A stretch of DNA of 64,000 nt from Natronococcus pandeyae (GTDB lineage: Archaea; Halobacteriota; Halobacteria; Halobacteriales; Natrialbaceae), in NCBI RefSeq assembly GCF_008122205.1, contig NZ_PHNJ01000003.1, positions 310,001 through 374,000 on the forward strand, written 5' to 3'. This document shows, piece after piece, positions 17,897 through 26,385 of this stretch. Position 1 is the first letter of the stretch, and each line of letters opens with the position of its first letter. A program made the translations under genes and the position numbers. Under the pieces are notes generated by a model that was not told the DNA's origin, did not search any database, and saw nothing but the letters and a program-made list of their open reading frames with translations.

Positions 17897-18904
17897 TCAG
17901 TCGTCCGCGCTCGCCGCCTCGAGTCCCGACGGCGGCGCACCAGGCAGTTCGTCCCGATCGTGCGGCGCATCGAACGCCGGATCGGGGCCGCGGGCGACGA
18001 TCCGGTGGGGATTGACGTCCGGATGAGTCGTGTAGTAGTGTTCTTTGATGTGGTCCATATTCACGGTCTCCGCCACGCCTGGCGTTTGATATAGATCGCG
18101 GAGGTAGGGCCAGAGGTTCTCGTACTCCCGGATGAACTGGACGTTACACATGAAGTGGGTGTGGTAGACGTTGTCGAATCGGACGAGCGTCGTGAACATC
18201 GCGATGTCGGCTTCCGTGAGCCGATCGCCAGCGAGGTAGCGCTGGTCGGCCAGAACGTCGTCCCAGTGGTCGAGCGCGGAGAAGAGATCGTCGACTGCCT
18301 CGTCGTACGGGCCCTGATCGGTCGCGAATCCGGCCCGGTAGACGCCGTTGTTGACCGGTTCGTAGATCTCCTCGATGATGCGATCGACCTCCTCCTGGTA
18401 CCCCTCGGGGTAGAGGTCGACGTCTCTCGAGGCGACCGAGTCGAACTCAGTGTCGAGCATCCGCATGATTTCTTTGGACTCGTTGTTGACGATCGTGTCC
18501 GTCTCCGTGTCCCAGAGCACTGGGACCGTCACGCGAGCGGTGACGTCGGGGTCGGCCCGGACGTAGAGCTCTCGGAGATAGTCGGCGTCGTGAACGTGAT
18601 CGCGCGTACAGCCCTCCTTGCCGGGCGGGAACTGCCAGCCGTCTTCGTCGCGGTACGGGTCGACGACCGAGACGGAGATCGCGTCCTCGAGTCCCTTCAG
18701 CGCGCGCGTCACGAGCGTCCGGTGGGCCCACGGGCAGGCGTAGGAGACGTAGAGGTGGTAGCGGCCGGCCTCGGGCTGAAACTCCGCGTCGGGATCGTCG
18801 CGGATCCGGTCGCGAAACGTCGTCTCCTGGCGCTCGAACGAGCCGTCGTCACTGGTGGTCTCGTAGGCATCTGTTCGCCACTCGCCGTCGACGAGCATGT
18901 TCAT
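17897..18904 (-). CDS. Glutathionyl-hydroquinone reductase family GST (YqjG/Ecm4-like)
   Basis: About 335 aa, with the N-terminal thioredoxin-like domain carrying YACPWAHR (catalytic Cys) and a long alpha-helical C-terminal domain (FDNVYHTHFMCNVQ, NLWPYLRDLYQTPGV). Bacterial and fungal relatives reduce glutathionyl-hydroquinones. Haloarchaea make gamma-glutamylcysteine rather than glutathione, so the natural thiol donor is probably different. The ATG at 18904 (MNMLVDGEW) is preferred; an upstream ATG at 18931 adds nine residues. Confidence 0.88.
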   Translation of the reverse strand: MNMLVDGEWRTDAYETTSDDGSFERQETTFRDRIRDDPDAEFQPEAGRYHLYVSYACPWAHRTLVTRALKGLEDAISVSVVDPYRDEDGWQFPPGKEGCTRDHVHDADYLRELYVRADPDVTARVTVPVLWDTETDTIVNNESKEIMRMLDTEFDSVASRDVDLYPEGYQEEVDRIIEEIYEPVNNGVYRAGFATDQGPYDEAVDDLFSALDHWDDVLADQRYLAGDRLTEADIAMFTTLVRFDNVYHTHFMCNVQFIREYENLWPYLRDLYQTPGVAETVNMDHIKEHYYTTHPDVNPHRIVARGPDPAFDAPHDRDELPGAPPSGLEAASADD

Positions 18905-18970
18905 GACTCGTCGTACGCCCCGGACGGTCAAAGGGTCGCGCTAACACCAGTGTCACCGGCCCCCCGCCCG

Positions 18971-20017
18971 TCAGCCGACAACGTTCACCAGCCAGTACGC
19001 CGCCGTGAGCGCGATCAGGACCACACCCTCGAGTCGGGTCACCCGGCGGCCGGTCGCGAGCAGCACCGTCGCGGCGGCGGTCAGGACGCCCAGCCACACC
19101 AGGCCGGGGACCACGGCCGGATCGAGGGCAAGCGGCCGGACGACCGCGGCGAGGCCCAGCACGCCGAGCAGGTTGAACACGTTCGAACCGACGATGTTGC
19201 CCGCGGCGATCCCGACGTCGCCACGCCGGGTTGCCACGACGGCCGTCACGAGTTCCGGCAGCGAGGTTCCGGCAGCGACGACGGTCACGCCGACGAGCCA
19301 CGCCGAAACGCCGACCGAGAGGGCGATCGTCGTCGCCGCGTCGACCAGCACTCGCCCGCTGACGGCGACGAGGAGAAGGCCGACGAGAAGGCGACCGATG
19401 TCGTACCCGATGCGAGGGGATCGTTCGCTGCTCGCGTTCGCCGGCTCTTCTGACGCGTCGGAGGGGCTGGCGGTGCTGGTGGTCTCCGGGGCGGACGACG
19501 TTTCGCTCGCGGCGATCGGTTCCGCACCGTCCGGCACAGTCTCCCCGTCAGATCCGCTCGTCCGCCGGATCTCGAGTCCGAGCGCACCGAGGTAGCCGGC
19601 CAGCAGTGCGAGGAGGATCACACCCTCGAGTCGCGAGAGGACGCGGTTTGCGAGGACGCCCGTCGCGAGAGCCGTCGCGAGAGCCATCGCAACCGCATCA
19701 CGGCGGATCATCGTTTCGGTGACTCGAAACGGCACGATCACGGCGACAATTCCGAGAATTAGTCCCAGGTTGAATACGTTCGAACCGACGACGTTGCCGA
19801 CGGCGACGTCGCCGTTGCCCTCGAGTGCGGCGACCGTCGAGACGGCGATCTCCGGGGCGGACGTACCGAAGGCGACGACCGTGAGGCCGATGACGAGCGA
19901 GGAGACGCCGGCCGCACTCGCGAGTCTCGAGGCCGCGTCCACGAGCCATCGCGCGCCGGCCCACAGTCCGAGCGTGGCGGCGACGAGAAGCGCGACTGAA
20001 CCGGCGAGCGGCGACAC
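18971..20017 (-). CDS. Calcium/sodium antiporter, CaCA family (YrbG-like)
   Basis: A 348-aa transporter with about ten membrane helices in two inverted halves joined by an acidic cytoplasmic loop (SETSSAPETTSTASPSDASEE). The alpha-1 and alpha-2 repeats GTSAPEIAVSTV and GTSLPELVTAVV carry the conserved Glu residues for ion binding, and each is followed by VGNVVGSNVFN / AGNIVGSNVFN. It probably exchanges Na+ and Ca2+. Confidence 0.9.
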   Translation of the reverse strand: MSPLAGSVALLVAATLGLWAGARWLVDAASRLASAAGVSSLVIGLTVVAFGTSAPEIAVSTVAALEGNGDVAVGNVVGSNVFNLGLILGIVAVIVPFRVTETMIRRDAVAMALATALATGVLANRVLSRLEGVILLALLAGYLGALGLEIRRTSGSDGETVPDGAEPIAASETSSAPETTSTASPSDASEEPANASSERSPRIGYDIGRLLVGLLLVAVSGRVLVDAATTIALSVGVSAWLVGVTVVAAGTSLPELVTAVVATRRGDVGIAAGNIVGSNVFNLLGVLGLAAVVRPLALDPAVVPGLVWLGVLTAAATVLLATGRRVTRLEGVVLIALTAAYWLVNVVG

Positions 20018-20211
20018 GGTCCGTACGTTCAGCCGACTGGCGTAAAAACCTGGCTCGACTCGAGAGCGCTGCTTCGACGTAGCGGATAGCGAATAGAGCC
20101 GTTGCGACGAGTAACGACGAAGAAACCACGTGTTAGCCCGGTGTTACGTTTTCGGTCGACGTACGGTAACATTTATCCGAGATAATTCGAGTATTACTGT
20201 CGTGTGTTGCG

Positions 20212-21783
20212 ATGAGTACTAATAACAGCGGGCCGGGTGACTCGGATCCGAGTGAGTCGTTCGTCGCGGGAACCGACGACGACGAGCCGCGAATATCGTT
20301 CTACGGCGGCCGGGGGATGAGCGCGATTCCGATCGGCTTTTTCATCCTCTGGGCGATCGCCCAGACCGCCCTCTGGCGGATCTCCGATACGGGCGGGTTA
20401 GTCGTCGGCATCCTGGTCGGCCTCATTCTCGGGATGTTCTTCGTTCGCGGCAACTGGAAGACCTACGCGAACACCATCTTCGAGGGAATGACCCAGCCAG
20501 TCGCGGTAACCGCGATCGTCGCGTGGATCTGGGCCGGCATGTTCGCCGAGATACTGCAAGACGGCGGCTTCGTCGACGGCCTCGTCTGGCTGGCCGATGT
20601 CGGCGGGATCGGCGCGACGCTGTTTCCGGCGATCACGTTCATTCTCGCGGCGCTGTTCACGACGGGGATCGGGACGGGATACGGCGCGGCGATCGCGTTC
20701 GTGACCCTCTTTTTCCCCGCCGGAATCCTGCTCGGGGCGAACCCGGTCCTGCTGTTCGGCGCGATCCTCTCGGGGGCGATCTTCGGCGACAACCTCGCGC
20801 CCGTCAGTGACACGACGATCGTCAGCGCGGTCACGCAGGACTCCGACATCGGTGGCGTCGTCGCCTCGCGGTTCAAGTACGTGATTATCGCCGCGATCAT
20901 CGCGTTCGCCGGCTATATCGTCGCCGGGCAGTTCATGGGCGGCCTCGGGATCGGCGGCGACGCCCGGGAGATCCTGGTCGCCGAGAGCGAACCGATCGGC
21001 CTGATCCACCTCCTCTCGATGGGGGTCGTGATCGGCGCGGCGGTCGCCGGTCGCCACATCGTCGAGGCAATCTCGTGGGGCATCGTCGTCGCAGCCGTCT
21101 CAAGCCTCGCGCTGGGGCTGATGTCGCTCGGCGACATCGTCATGTTCAACGCGCCTGAAGACGCGCCAGTGGCCGGGCCGCTCGAGTTCCTGCCCGTCCT
21201 GACGATCGTCGAGGAACCGGCCGACGTCGGTGTCGGCGGGAGCCTGATCAACGGTGCAGCCGGGTTCTTCGAACTCGCGATCCTCGTCCTGTTGATCATC
21301 GCGGCGGCCCAGATCATGATCCGTGGCGGCGCCTTCCAGGCGATCCTCGACTGGTCGCTCGAGAACCTCGCGACGAACGTTCGCAACGCCGAACTCACGA
21401 TGGTCGGCTCGGCGGCGCTGATCAACGCCGTCATCACGATCAACACGGCCGCGGAGGTCGCGATCGGACCGTACATCTCGAAGATCGGTGAACGGTTCAA
21501 CCTGAACGGCTACCGTCGGGCGAACATCCTCGACGGGCAGACCGCCGCGCTCGGCTACATCTTCCCGTGGTCCGGCGGCGTCCTCGCCGGCTACACGGCG
21601 ATGCAGACCCTTCCCGGCCAGTACGACTGGTTCGAGACGGGCATGCTCGTCACGCCGATCGACGTCGTTCCGTTCGTCTTCCAGGGCTGGCTGCTGGTCG
21701 CGGTGTTCGTCATCGCGGCGCTCACCGGCTTTGGCCGCGAGTACGTTACCGACCGCGAAACCGAGGAGGTGGCACGAATATGA
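20212..21783 (+). CDS. Na+/H+ antiporter NhaC-type
   Basis: A 523-aa transporter with 11-12 membrane helices after an acidic cytoplasmic head. Motifs of the NhaC/ion-transporter superfamily are present: TTGIGTGYGAAIAFVTLFFPAG, GAILSGAIFGDNLAPVSDTTIVSA, and later NAVITINTAAEVAIGPYISK. The stop TGA overlaps the ATG of the TRAM-like gene by one to four bases (ATGA). A TATA-like AACATTTATCC lies about 40 nt upstream. A second NhaC-type gene occurs at 32.4 kb. Confidence 0.87.
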   Translation: MSTNNSGPGDSDPSESFVAGTDDDEPRISFYGGRGMSAIPIGFFILWAIAQTALWRISDTGGLVVGILVGLILGMFFVRGNWKTYANTIFEGMTQPVAVTAIVAWIWAGMFAEILQDGGFVDGLVWLADVGGIGATLFPAITFILAALFTTGIGTGYGAAIAFVTLFFPAGILLGANPVLLFGAILSGAIFGDNLAPVSDTTIVSAVTQDSDIGGVVASRFKYVIIAAIIAFAGYIVAGQFMGGLGIGGDAREILVAESEPIGLIHLLSMGVVIGAAVAGRHIVEAISWGIVVAAVSSLALGLMSLGDIVMFNAPEDAPVAGPLEFLPVLTIVEEPADVGVGGSLINGAAGFFELAILVLLIIAAAQIMIRGGAFQAILDWSLENLATNVRNAELTMVGSAALINAVITINTAAEVAIGPYISKIGERFNLNGYRRANILDGQTAALGYIFPWSGGVLAGYTAMQTLPGQYDWFETGMLVTPIDVVPFVFQGWLLVAVFVIAALTGFGREYVTDRETEEVARI

Positions 21784-22055
21784 GTCTCTTCCAAAAGTAT
21801 CTTAAAGGATGGACGTTCCGGAGTACCAAGCCGTCGTTCGACGTGGGCGACGAGATCAGCGTGTTCATCGCCAAAACGAACGGCACCGACGCAGGACTCG
21901 CCTACATCGGTGACACGAAACTACTCGTCGACGGTGCCGGTCCGGAGACCGTCGAGAAACGCGTCCGACTTCGGGTGACCGAGTTCGACGAGGCGGAGTC
22001 GGCTGGTCGCGGTGAGTTCCTCGAGATCGTCGGCCAGAGCTCGTACACCGACTAA
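21780..22055 (+). CDS. TRAM-like small protein (DUF7513-type)
   Basis: A 91-aa protein whose core (SFDVGDEISVFIAKTNGTDAGLAYIGDTKLLVDG, then EKRVRLRVTEFDE and GRGEFLEIV) has the beta-barrel outline of TRAM domains, which bind RNA. The ATG overlaps the stop of NhaC (ATGA), so it is translationally coupled to a membrane antiporter; why is unclear. Assignment to DUF7513 is from memory of haloarchaeal proteins. Confidence 0.7.
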   Translation: MSLFQKYLKGWTFRSTKPSFDVGDEISVFIAKTNGTDAGLAYIGDTKLLVDGAGPETVEKRVRLRVTEFDEAESAGRGEFLEIVGQSSYTD

Positions 22056-22090
22056 CGACTCGCCGTCTGCGTCTCACTCGAGGAACGCGA

Positions 22091-22098
22091 TTTAAGTA
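22091..22098 (+). promoter_or_regulatory. TATA box for the methyltransferase gene
   Basis: TTTAAGTA lies 30-37 nt before the ATG at 22128. It would place the transcript start downstream of the earlier in-frame ATG at 22098, which favours 22128 as the translation start. Confidence 0.5.
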
Positions 22099-22127
22099 TG
22101 CCGGGTGAGAGCACTCGGACATCAAGC

Positions 22128-23183
22128 ATGGAGGACGGGGACAGCCACCGGCAGAGTCGGCTCTTCACGGACGACGACGGCGAGTTCGACGCCGAGCGCG
22201 CTCGAGACGAGTCCTTGCCGGTCGAAGACGGCGACGTGATCGACACCGACCAGCTCGCCGACCACCAGCGCTACATCGAGGGGCGAGGGATCTACGACGA
22301 GCGCAACCGGGTCAACGACCTCACCGGCAAGGAGTGGAAGTACGCGACCAAATCGGTCATCGCGGAGCACTACCCGCCGGACGTCCAGCACGACCTGCGG
22401 AGCGAACACGGCGGCCAGAAGCCGCCGCGACTCTGTGCGGAGCTGATCGGCCGGTTCAGCAAGGCCGGCGACACCGTCCTCGACCCGTTCGCCGGCGTCG
22501 GCGGTACCCTGCTCGGTGCGAGCTTCTGCGAACACGAGGGAACCGGACTCCGTGAAGCGATCGGCTTCGAACGCACCGAACGCTGGATCGAGCTCTACGA
22601 GGCGGTCCTCGAGTCCGAGAACGAGGAGCGACGGGCCCGCGGGGAGCCGCCGCTCGCCGAACAGGACGTGCGCCACGGCGACTGCGCCAACCTGATCGAG
22701 GACGTCCCCGACGACTCGGTCGACCTCCTGCTGACGGACGTGCCCTACTGGCACATGGACGAACTCGAGCAGACTCGCAACGAACACGAGACACGCGAGA
22801 GCAAACTTGGCGCGTTCGACGCGGACGAGAGCGAGGCCGCGGACGGTGACGAGACCACGGGCGACACCGACGGCGGCGCGACCGCGACGAAAGCCGAGTG
22901 GCTCGCCGACATGGCCGAAAAGTTCGATCGGTTCGCCGACGCGGTCGCCCCGGACGGTCACGTCGTCGTCTTCATCGGCGACATGTACCGCGAGCAGTCC
23001 TACGAGTTCCTCTCGGCGGATCTCGCGCGAGCGATCGAGTCGGCCGCGCCGCTTTCGCTCGCGGCGAATCTGGTCTGGTACGACCCGACGAAGGACCTCC
23101 ACGTCTACGGCTATCCGTTCTCGTTCGTCCCGTCGATGGTCCACCAGAACGTGCTCGTCTTCCGACTCGATGACGACGGTTGA
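22128..23183 (+). CDS. Orphan N4/N6-type methyltransferase with DVPYW motif
   Basis: About 351 aa from the ATG at 22128. The S-adenosylmethionine motif LDPFAGVGGTLLGA lies at residues 118-131 and the catalytic-loop motif LLTDVPYW at 201-208; the usual D/N/S-P-P-Y is DVPY here. Motif I precedes motif IV. A highly acidic insert (about 226-256) separates them from the C-terminal part. No restriction gene is adjacent, so it would be a solitary methyltransferase; CTAG methylation is one candidate because haloarchaea carry such orphans. An RNA methyltransferase role cannot be excluded. Confidence 0.72.
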   Translation: MEDGDSHRQSRLFTDDDGEFDAERARDESLPVEDGDVIDTDQLADHQRYIEGRGIYDERNRVNDLTGKEWKYATKSVIAEHYPPDVQHDLRSEHGGQKPPRLCAELIGRFSKAGDTVLDPFAGVGGTLLGASFCEHEGTGLREAIGFERTERWIELYEAVLESENEERRARGEPPLAEQDVRHGDCANLIEDVPDDSVDLLLTDVPYWHMDELEQTRNEHETRESKLGAFDADESEAADGDETTGDTDGGATATKAEWLADMAEKFDRFADAVAPDGHVVVFIGDMYREQSYEFLSADLARAIESAAPLSLAANLVWYDPTKDLHVYGYPFSFVPSMVHQNVLVFRLDDDG

Positions 23184-23306
23184 AACGGTCTGACTCGCGT
23201 CGTTCGGTCGTCTGACGCGGTTTTATCACGAATCCCGTCGACGAGTGTACTGGGCGCAAACTGGACGATACCCCCATCCCCACTCCGGTTGCGCCCGTCC
23301 GTCACC

Positions 23307-23375
23307 TGCTTCCATCCCCTCTTTCCGATTGGCTTCCGTCCCTCTACTGACTGGCTTCTATCCCCTTCTCACCGA
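23307..23375. repeat. Three degenerate ~23-nt tandem units
   Basis: Units begin at 23307, 23330 and 23352. Each reads roughly TGGCTTCCATCCC followed by a variable pyrimidine-rich tail. They lie between the methyltransferase stop and the convergent TrkA-type gene stop. Confidence 0.5.
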
Positions 23376-24038
23376 TCACGCGGCTGCGGGTAACAGCGCC
23401 GCTCGAACCTCGTCGACGCGGTCCGTTTCGGTGATGACGGCGACCTCGTCGCCAACGTTCAGTTCAGTTCCCGGAAGCGGAATCGTCAGTGACTCGCGTT
23501 CGCGACCGTGTGCGTAGATCCGAGCGGAGTCGGGGAGGTCGAGTTCGCTCATCCGCTTGCCGACCGCGGGTGAGCCGTCGCGGATCTCGAGGACGGTCAA
23601 CTGGAGGTTCGTGGCGAGGTCGGCGACGACGTTGAAGTCGCCGCCGAGCATGGCCGTCTTCGCGCCCGCCGCGCCCAGCCGTTCGGGGTAGATGATCTCG
23701 TCGACGTCCTCGGCGTACTTGTTGTAGATGTCCTCGCGGTAGTCCTCGTCGATCCGCAGGACGGTTCGACAGTCGTGGTGTTTGCCGACCATGCAGGCCG
23801 CGAAGTTGGCGTTGAGGTCCGGCGTGAACGCACCGATCGCGTCCGCGGTGTCGATCCCCGCCTCGAGAAGCACCTCCTCGTCGGCGCCATCCCCCTGGAT
23901 CGTCTCGAACCCGTCGTTCTGGGCGCGGTCGATCCGGTCGAGATCCTTGTCGACGACGACGGCGTCGTGTCCCTCTTCGGTCAGAATACGCGCCGTTCGC
24001 GATCCGACTCGGCCGTAACCCACGATGACAAACCTCAT
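23376..24038 (-). CDS. TrkA-type potassium channel NAD-binding (RCK) protein
   Basis: A 220-aa protein. It begins FVIVGYGRVGSRTARIL, a Rossmann nucleotide-binding motif, continues through the RCK_N pattern (VVVDKDLDRIDRA, GFETIQGDGADEEVLLEAG) and ends with a TrkA_C domain (LTVLEIRDGSPAVGKRMSELDLP, NVGDEVAVITETD). It regulates a membrane K+ transporter or channel encoded elsewhere. ATG at 24038 sits immediately ahead of the first strand. Confidence 0.9.
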   Translation of the reverse strand: MRFVIVGYGRVGSRTARILTEEGHDAVVVDKDLDRIDRAQNDGFETIQGDGADEEVLLEAGIDTADAIGAFTPDLNANFAACMVGKHHDCRTVLRIDEDYREDIYNKYAEDVDEIIYPERLGAAGAKTAMLGGDFNVVADLATNLQLTVLEIRDGSPAVGKRMSELDLPDSARIYAHGRERESLTIPLPGTELNVGDEVAVITETDRVDEVRAALLPAAA

Positions 24039-24267
24039 GGTCCCCAGGTATGCGCTCGGGGGTCAAATACGTTCGTTCGACACGGACCCCTATGCCCAAC
24101 CCGTCGACGAGGATCTCGATGACCTGCGAGCGGATCTGACGGATACGTCGTTCGACTGCTCTCGTCCGTAACCTGAACTCCGGACCTATCCACGAACGTG
24201 GTCACAATACCGCGATCCGAGACGGGAATCTTTAACTAAGCAGTCTGGTTATGCTCGTACATCCAAT

Positions 24268-25749
24268 ATGGGGGCTTCCGACAGAGTCGCGGAGTACTTC
24301 GGATTCGACGAGTACGGAACGGACTTACAGACGGAGACGATCGCCGGGCTCACGACGTTCCTGGCGATGGCGTACATCATCGTAGTGAACCCAGCGATCC
24401 TGACCGACGCGATCCTCTGGGACCACGAGGCCGGCGAGTTCCAGAGCGAGGCGACGATCAACGGAACGGTCTACAGCGAGGGCGAAATCTTCCAGATGAT
24501 CGCCGTCGTGACGATTCTCGCCTCGATTGCCGCGATCCTCGTGATGGCGTTCTACGCGAACCGGCCGTTCGGTCTGGCGCCGGGGATGGGGCTGAACGCC
24601 TTTTTCACGTTCACCGTCGTCATCATCCTCGGCGTGCCGTGGCAACTCGCGCTCGCGGCGGTCTTCGTCGAAGGGATCATCTTCATCGCGCTCACCGCCG
24701 TCGGGGCGCGACGGTACATCATCGAACTGTTCCCGGAGCCGGTCAAGTTCTCCGTCGGGGCCGGTATCGGCGTCTTCCTGCTCTTTCTGGGCCTCCAGGA
24801 GATCGAACTCGTCGTCCCGTACGACGCGACGATAGTCACGCTCGGGAACGTCCTCCAGAGCCCGGTCGCCGCGCTCTCGCTGGCGGGGCTCGTCCTGACG
24901 CTGTTGCTGTACGCCCGCGGCCTGCGCGGTTCGATCATCATCGGCATCGTGACCACGGCCGTCGCCGGCTGGGCGCTCACGCTCGCCGGAGCGGTTTCAC
25001 CCGGGATACTCACGCCCGGGAACTCCTACGATCAGGTGACGAACGACGGTCTCGTCTCGATGATCGCGTCCGTTCAGTACGACTTTACCCCACTGTTCTG
25101 GGGGTTCGTCGACGGGCTGGGCATGATCAGCGACGACCCGCTCGTCTTCGCGCTGGTCGTCTTCACGTTCTTCTTCGTCGACTTCTTCGACACCGCGGGG
25201 ACGCTCATCGGCGTCTCCCAGATCGGCGGCTTCCTCGACGAGCAGGGTGACCTGCCCGAAATCGAGAAGCCGCTGATGGCCGACGCGGTCGGCACCACGT
25301 TCGGCGCAATGGTGGGGACCTCCACCGTAACGACCTACATCGAGTCGTCGGCTGGCCTCGAGGAGGGCGGCCGGACCGGCTTCACCGCGCTCGTCGTCGG
25401 CGGGATGTTCGCGCTCGCGTTGCTCGTCGTCCCGCTGATGCAGGCGATTCCCCAGTACGCCACCTACCTGGCGCTGATCGTCGTCGGAATCATCATGCTG
25501 CAGGGCGTCACCGACATCGACTGGCAGGATCCCGCTTGGGCGATCAGTGCCGGCCTGACGATCACGATCATGCCGCTGACGACGTCGATCGCGAACGGCC
25601 TCGCCGCCGGCATCATCAGCTACCCGCTGCTCAAGGCTGCGATGGGCGAGCGCGAGGATACCTCGCTCGGCCAGTGGATACTGGCGCTCGCGTTCATCGT
25701 TTACTTCGTCGTTTACTTCTCGGTCGAGGCGGGGACCGTCACGTTCTGA
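24268..25749 (+). CDS. NCS2-family nucleobase permease (AzgA-like)
   Basis: A 493-aa membrane protein with 12-14 helices. FGFDEYGTDLQTETIAGLTTFLAMAYIIVVNPAIL is the AzgA/NCS2 start; FGLAPGMGLNAFF, FFFVDFFDTAGTLIGV and GAMVGTSTVTTYIESSAG are conserved transport-site segments. The family imports hypoxanthine, adenine or guanine with H+. An additional extracellular loop is seen after helix 1. ATG at 24268 is preceded by an AT-rich CTTTAACTAAG at about 24231. Confidence 0.9.
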   Translation: MGASDRVAEYFGFDEYGTDLQTETIAGLTTFLAMAYIIVVNPAILTDAILWDHEAGEFQSEATINGTVYSEGEIFQMIAVVTILASIAAILVMAFYANRPFGLAPGMGLNAFFTFTVVIILGVPWQLALAAVFVEGIIFIALTAVGARRYIIELFPEPVKFSVGAGIGVFLLFLGLQEIELVVPYDATIVTLGNVLQSPVAALSLAGLVLTLLLYARGLRGSIIIGIVTTAVAGWALTLAGAVSPGILTPGNSYDQVTNDGLVSMIASVQYDFTPLFWGFVDGLGMISDDPLVFALVVFTFFFVDFFDTAGTLIGVSQIGGFLDEQGDLPEIEKPLMADAVGTTFGAMVGTSTVTTYIESSAGLEEGGRTGFTALVVGGMFALALLVVPLMQAIPQYATYLALIVVGIIMLQGVTDIDWQDPAWAISAGLTITIMPLTTSIANGLAAGIISYPLLKAAMGEREDTSLGQWILALAFIVYFVVYFSVEAGTVTF

Positions 25750-25820
25750 CCGCGTCGGCGGTTCCGGCAACCCGTTATCCGACCGGTGGCCTCTTCATCG
25801 TCTATCCATTACTGGCCGTC

Positions 25821-26066
25821 ATGGCTGACATTACGCTGTACGAACTCCCTGGCTGTCCGTACTGTGCGAAAGTCCGCACGAAACTCGACGAGCTCGAGGT
25901 CGACTACGACGTGATCGAAGTACCCCGTTCCCACGGGGACCGCACCGAGGTCGAGCGAGTCAGCGGCCAGACCGGCGTTCCGGTCATCACCGACGAAGCC
26001 GAGGGCGTCGAGGGAATGGTCGAGAGTACGGATATCGTCGAGTACCTCGAGGAAACGTACGCCTGA
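25821..26066 (+). CDS. Glutaredoxin family protein
   Basis: An 81-aa thioredoxin-fold protein, MADITLYELPGCPYCAKVRTKLDELEVDY, with a CPYC active site (residues 12-15). The cis-Pro is in TGVPVIT, and STDIVEYLEETY is the C-terminal helix. It would reduce disulfides with gamma-glutamylcysteine or a reductase as donor. It lies 72 nt after the NCS2 gene on the same strand. Confidence 0.88.
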   Translation: MADITLYELPGCPYCAKVRTKLDELEVDYDVIEVPRSHGDRTEVERVSGQTGVPVITDEAEGVEGMVESTDIVEYLEETYA

Positions 26067-26385
26067 TCGGTCGATCGTAGCGCGTTTCGCGTCGCGATTC
26101 GCCGTTCTCTTGGTCTCGATTGTCCCTTGCTGTCACAGCGAGTAGCGGCGCTATTCGGGGTTCCGAGAGACGTCTCCCGTCTTCGCCCTATGATGCGGAC
26201 GGTGTTCAGAGTACACCGACTCGCTGAGAGATCCGACCATCACGAAAGCCCCTTTCAGTCCCACTCACGATGGCTGGCCAGGCAACCGACTCGGGTGGGA
26301 CTTTCGTGGTGGTCTCACTCGAAGCTGAGTACTCACAATAGTGTTTGAACACGGCCGTGATGCGAGAGTGAACTCCCGTCGAGAA
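26067..26385. other. Intergenic stretch with structured element
   Basis: No gene recognised; a 73-codon open frame at 26127-26348 has neither start-site support nor protein-like content. The main structure is the stem-loop at 26235-26314. Confidence 0.55.
26235..26314. repeat. Structured inverted-repeat element
   Basis: The arms GACCATCACGAAAG (26235-26248) and CTTTCGTGGTGGTC (26301-26314) pair at 14 positions, one as G-T. An inner stem TCCCAC/GTGGGA and a loop with TGGCTGGCCA make an 80-nt fold. It looks like a haloarchaeal intergenic repeat; a terminator or small-RNA role is possible. Confidence 0.5.

Noticed and set aside
23307-23375. Tandem units as a CRISPR array
   Set aside because: Units are too degenerate and have no spacers of constant length; no cas genes are present in the window.
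26127-26348. 73-codon open frame
   Set aside because: It runs through a stem-loop element, has no promoter at a sensible distance and no family-like content.
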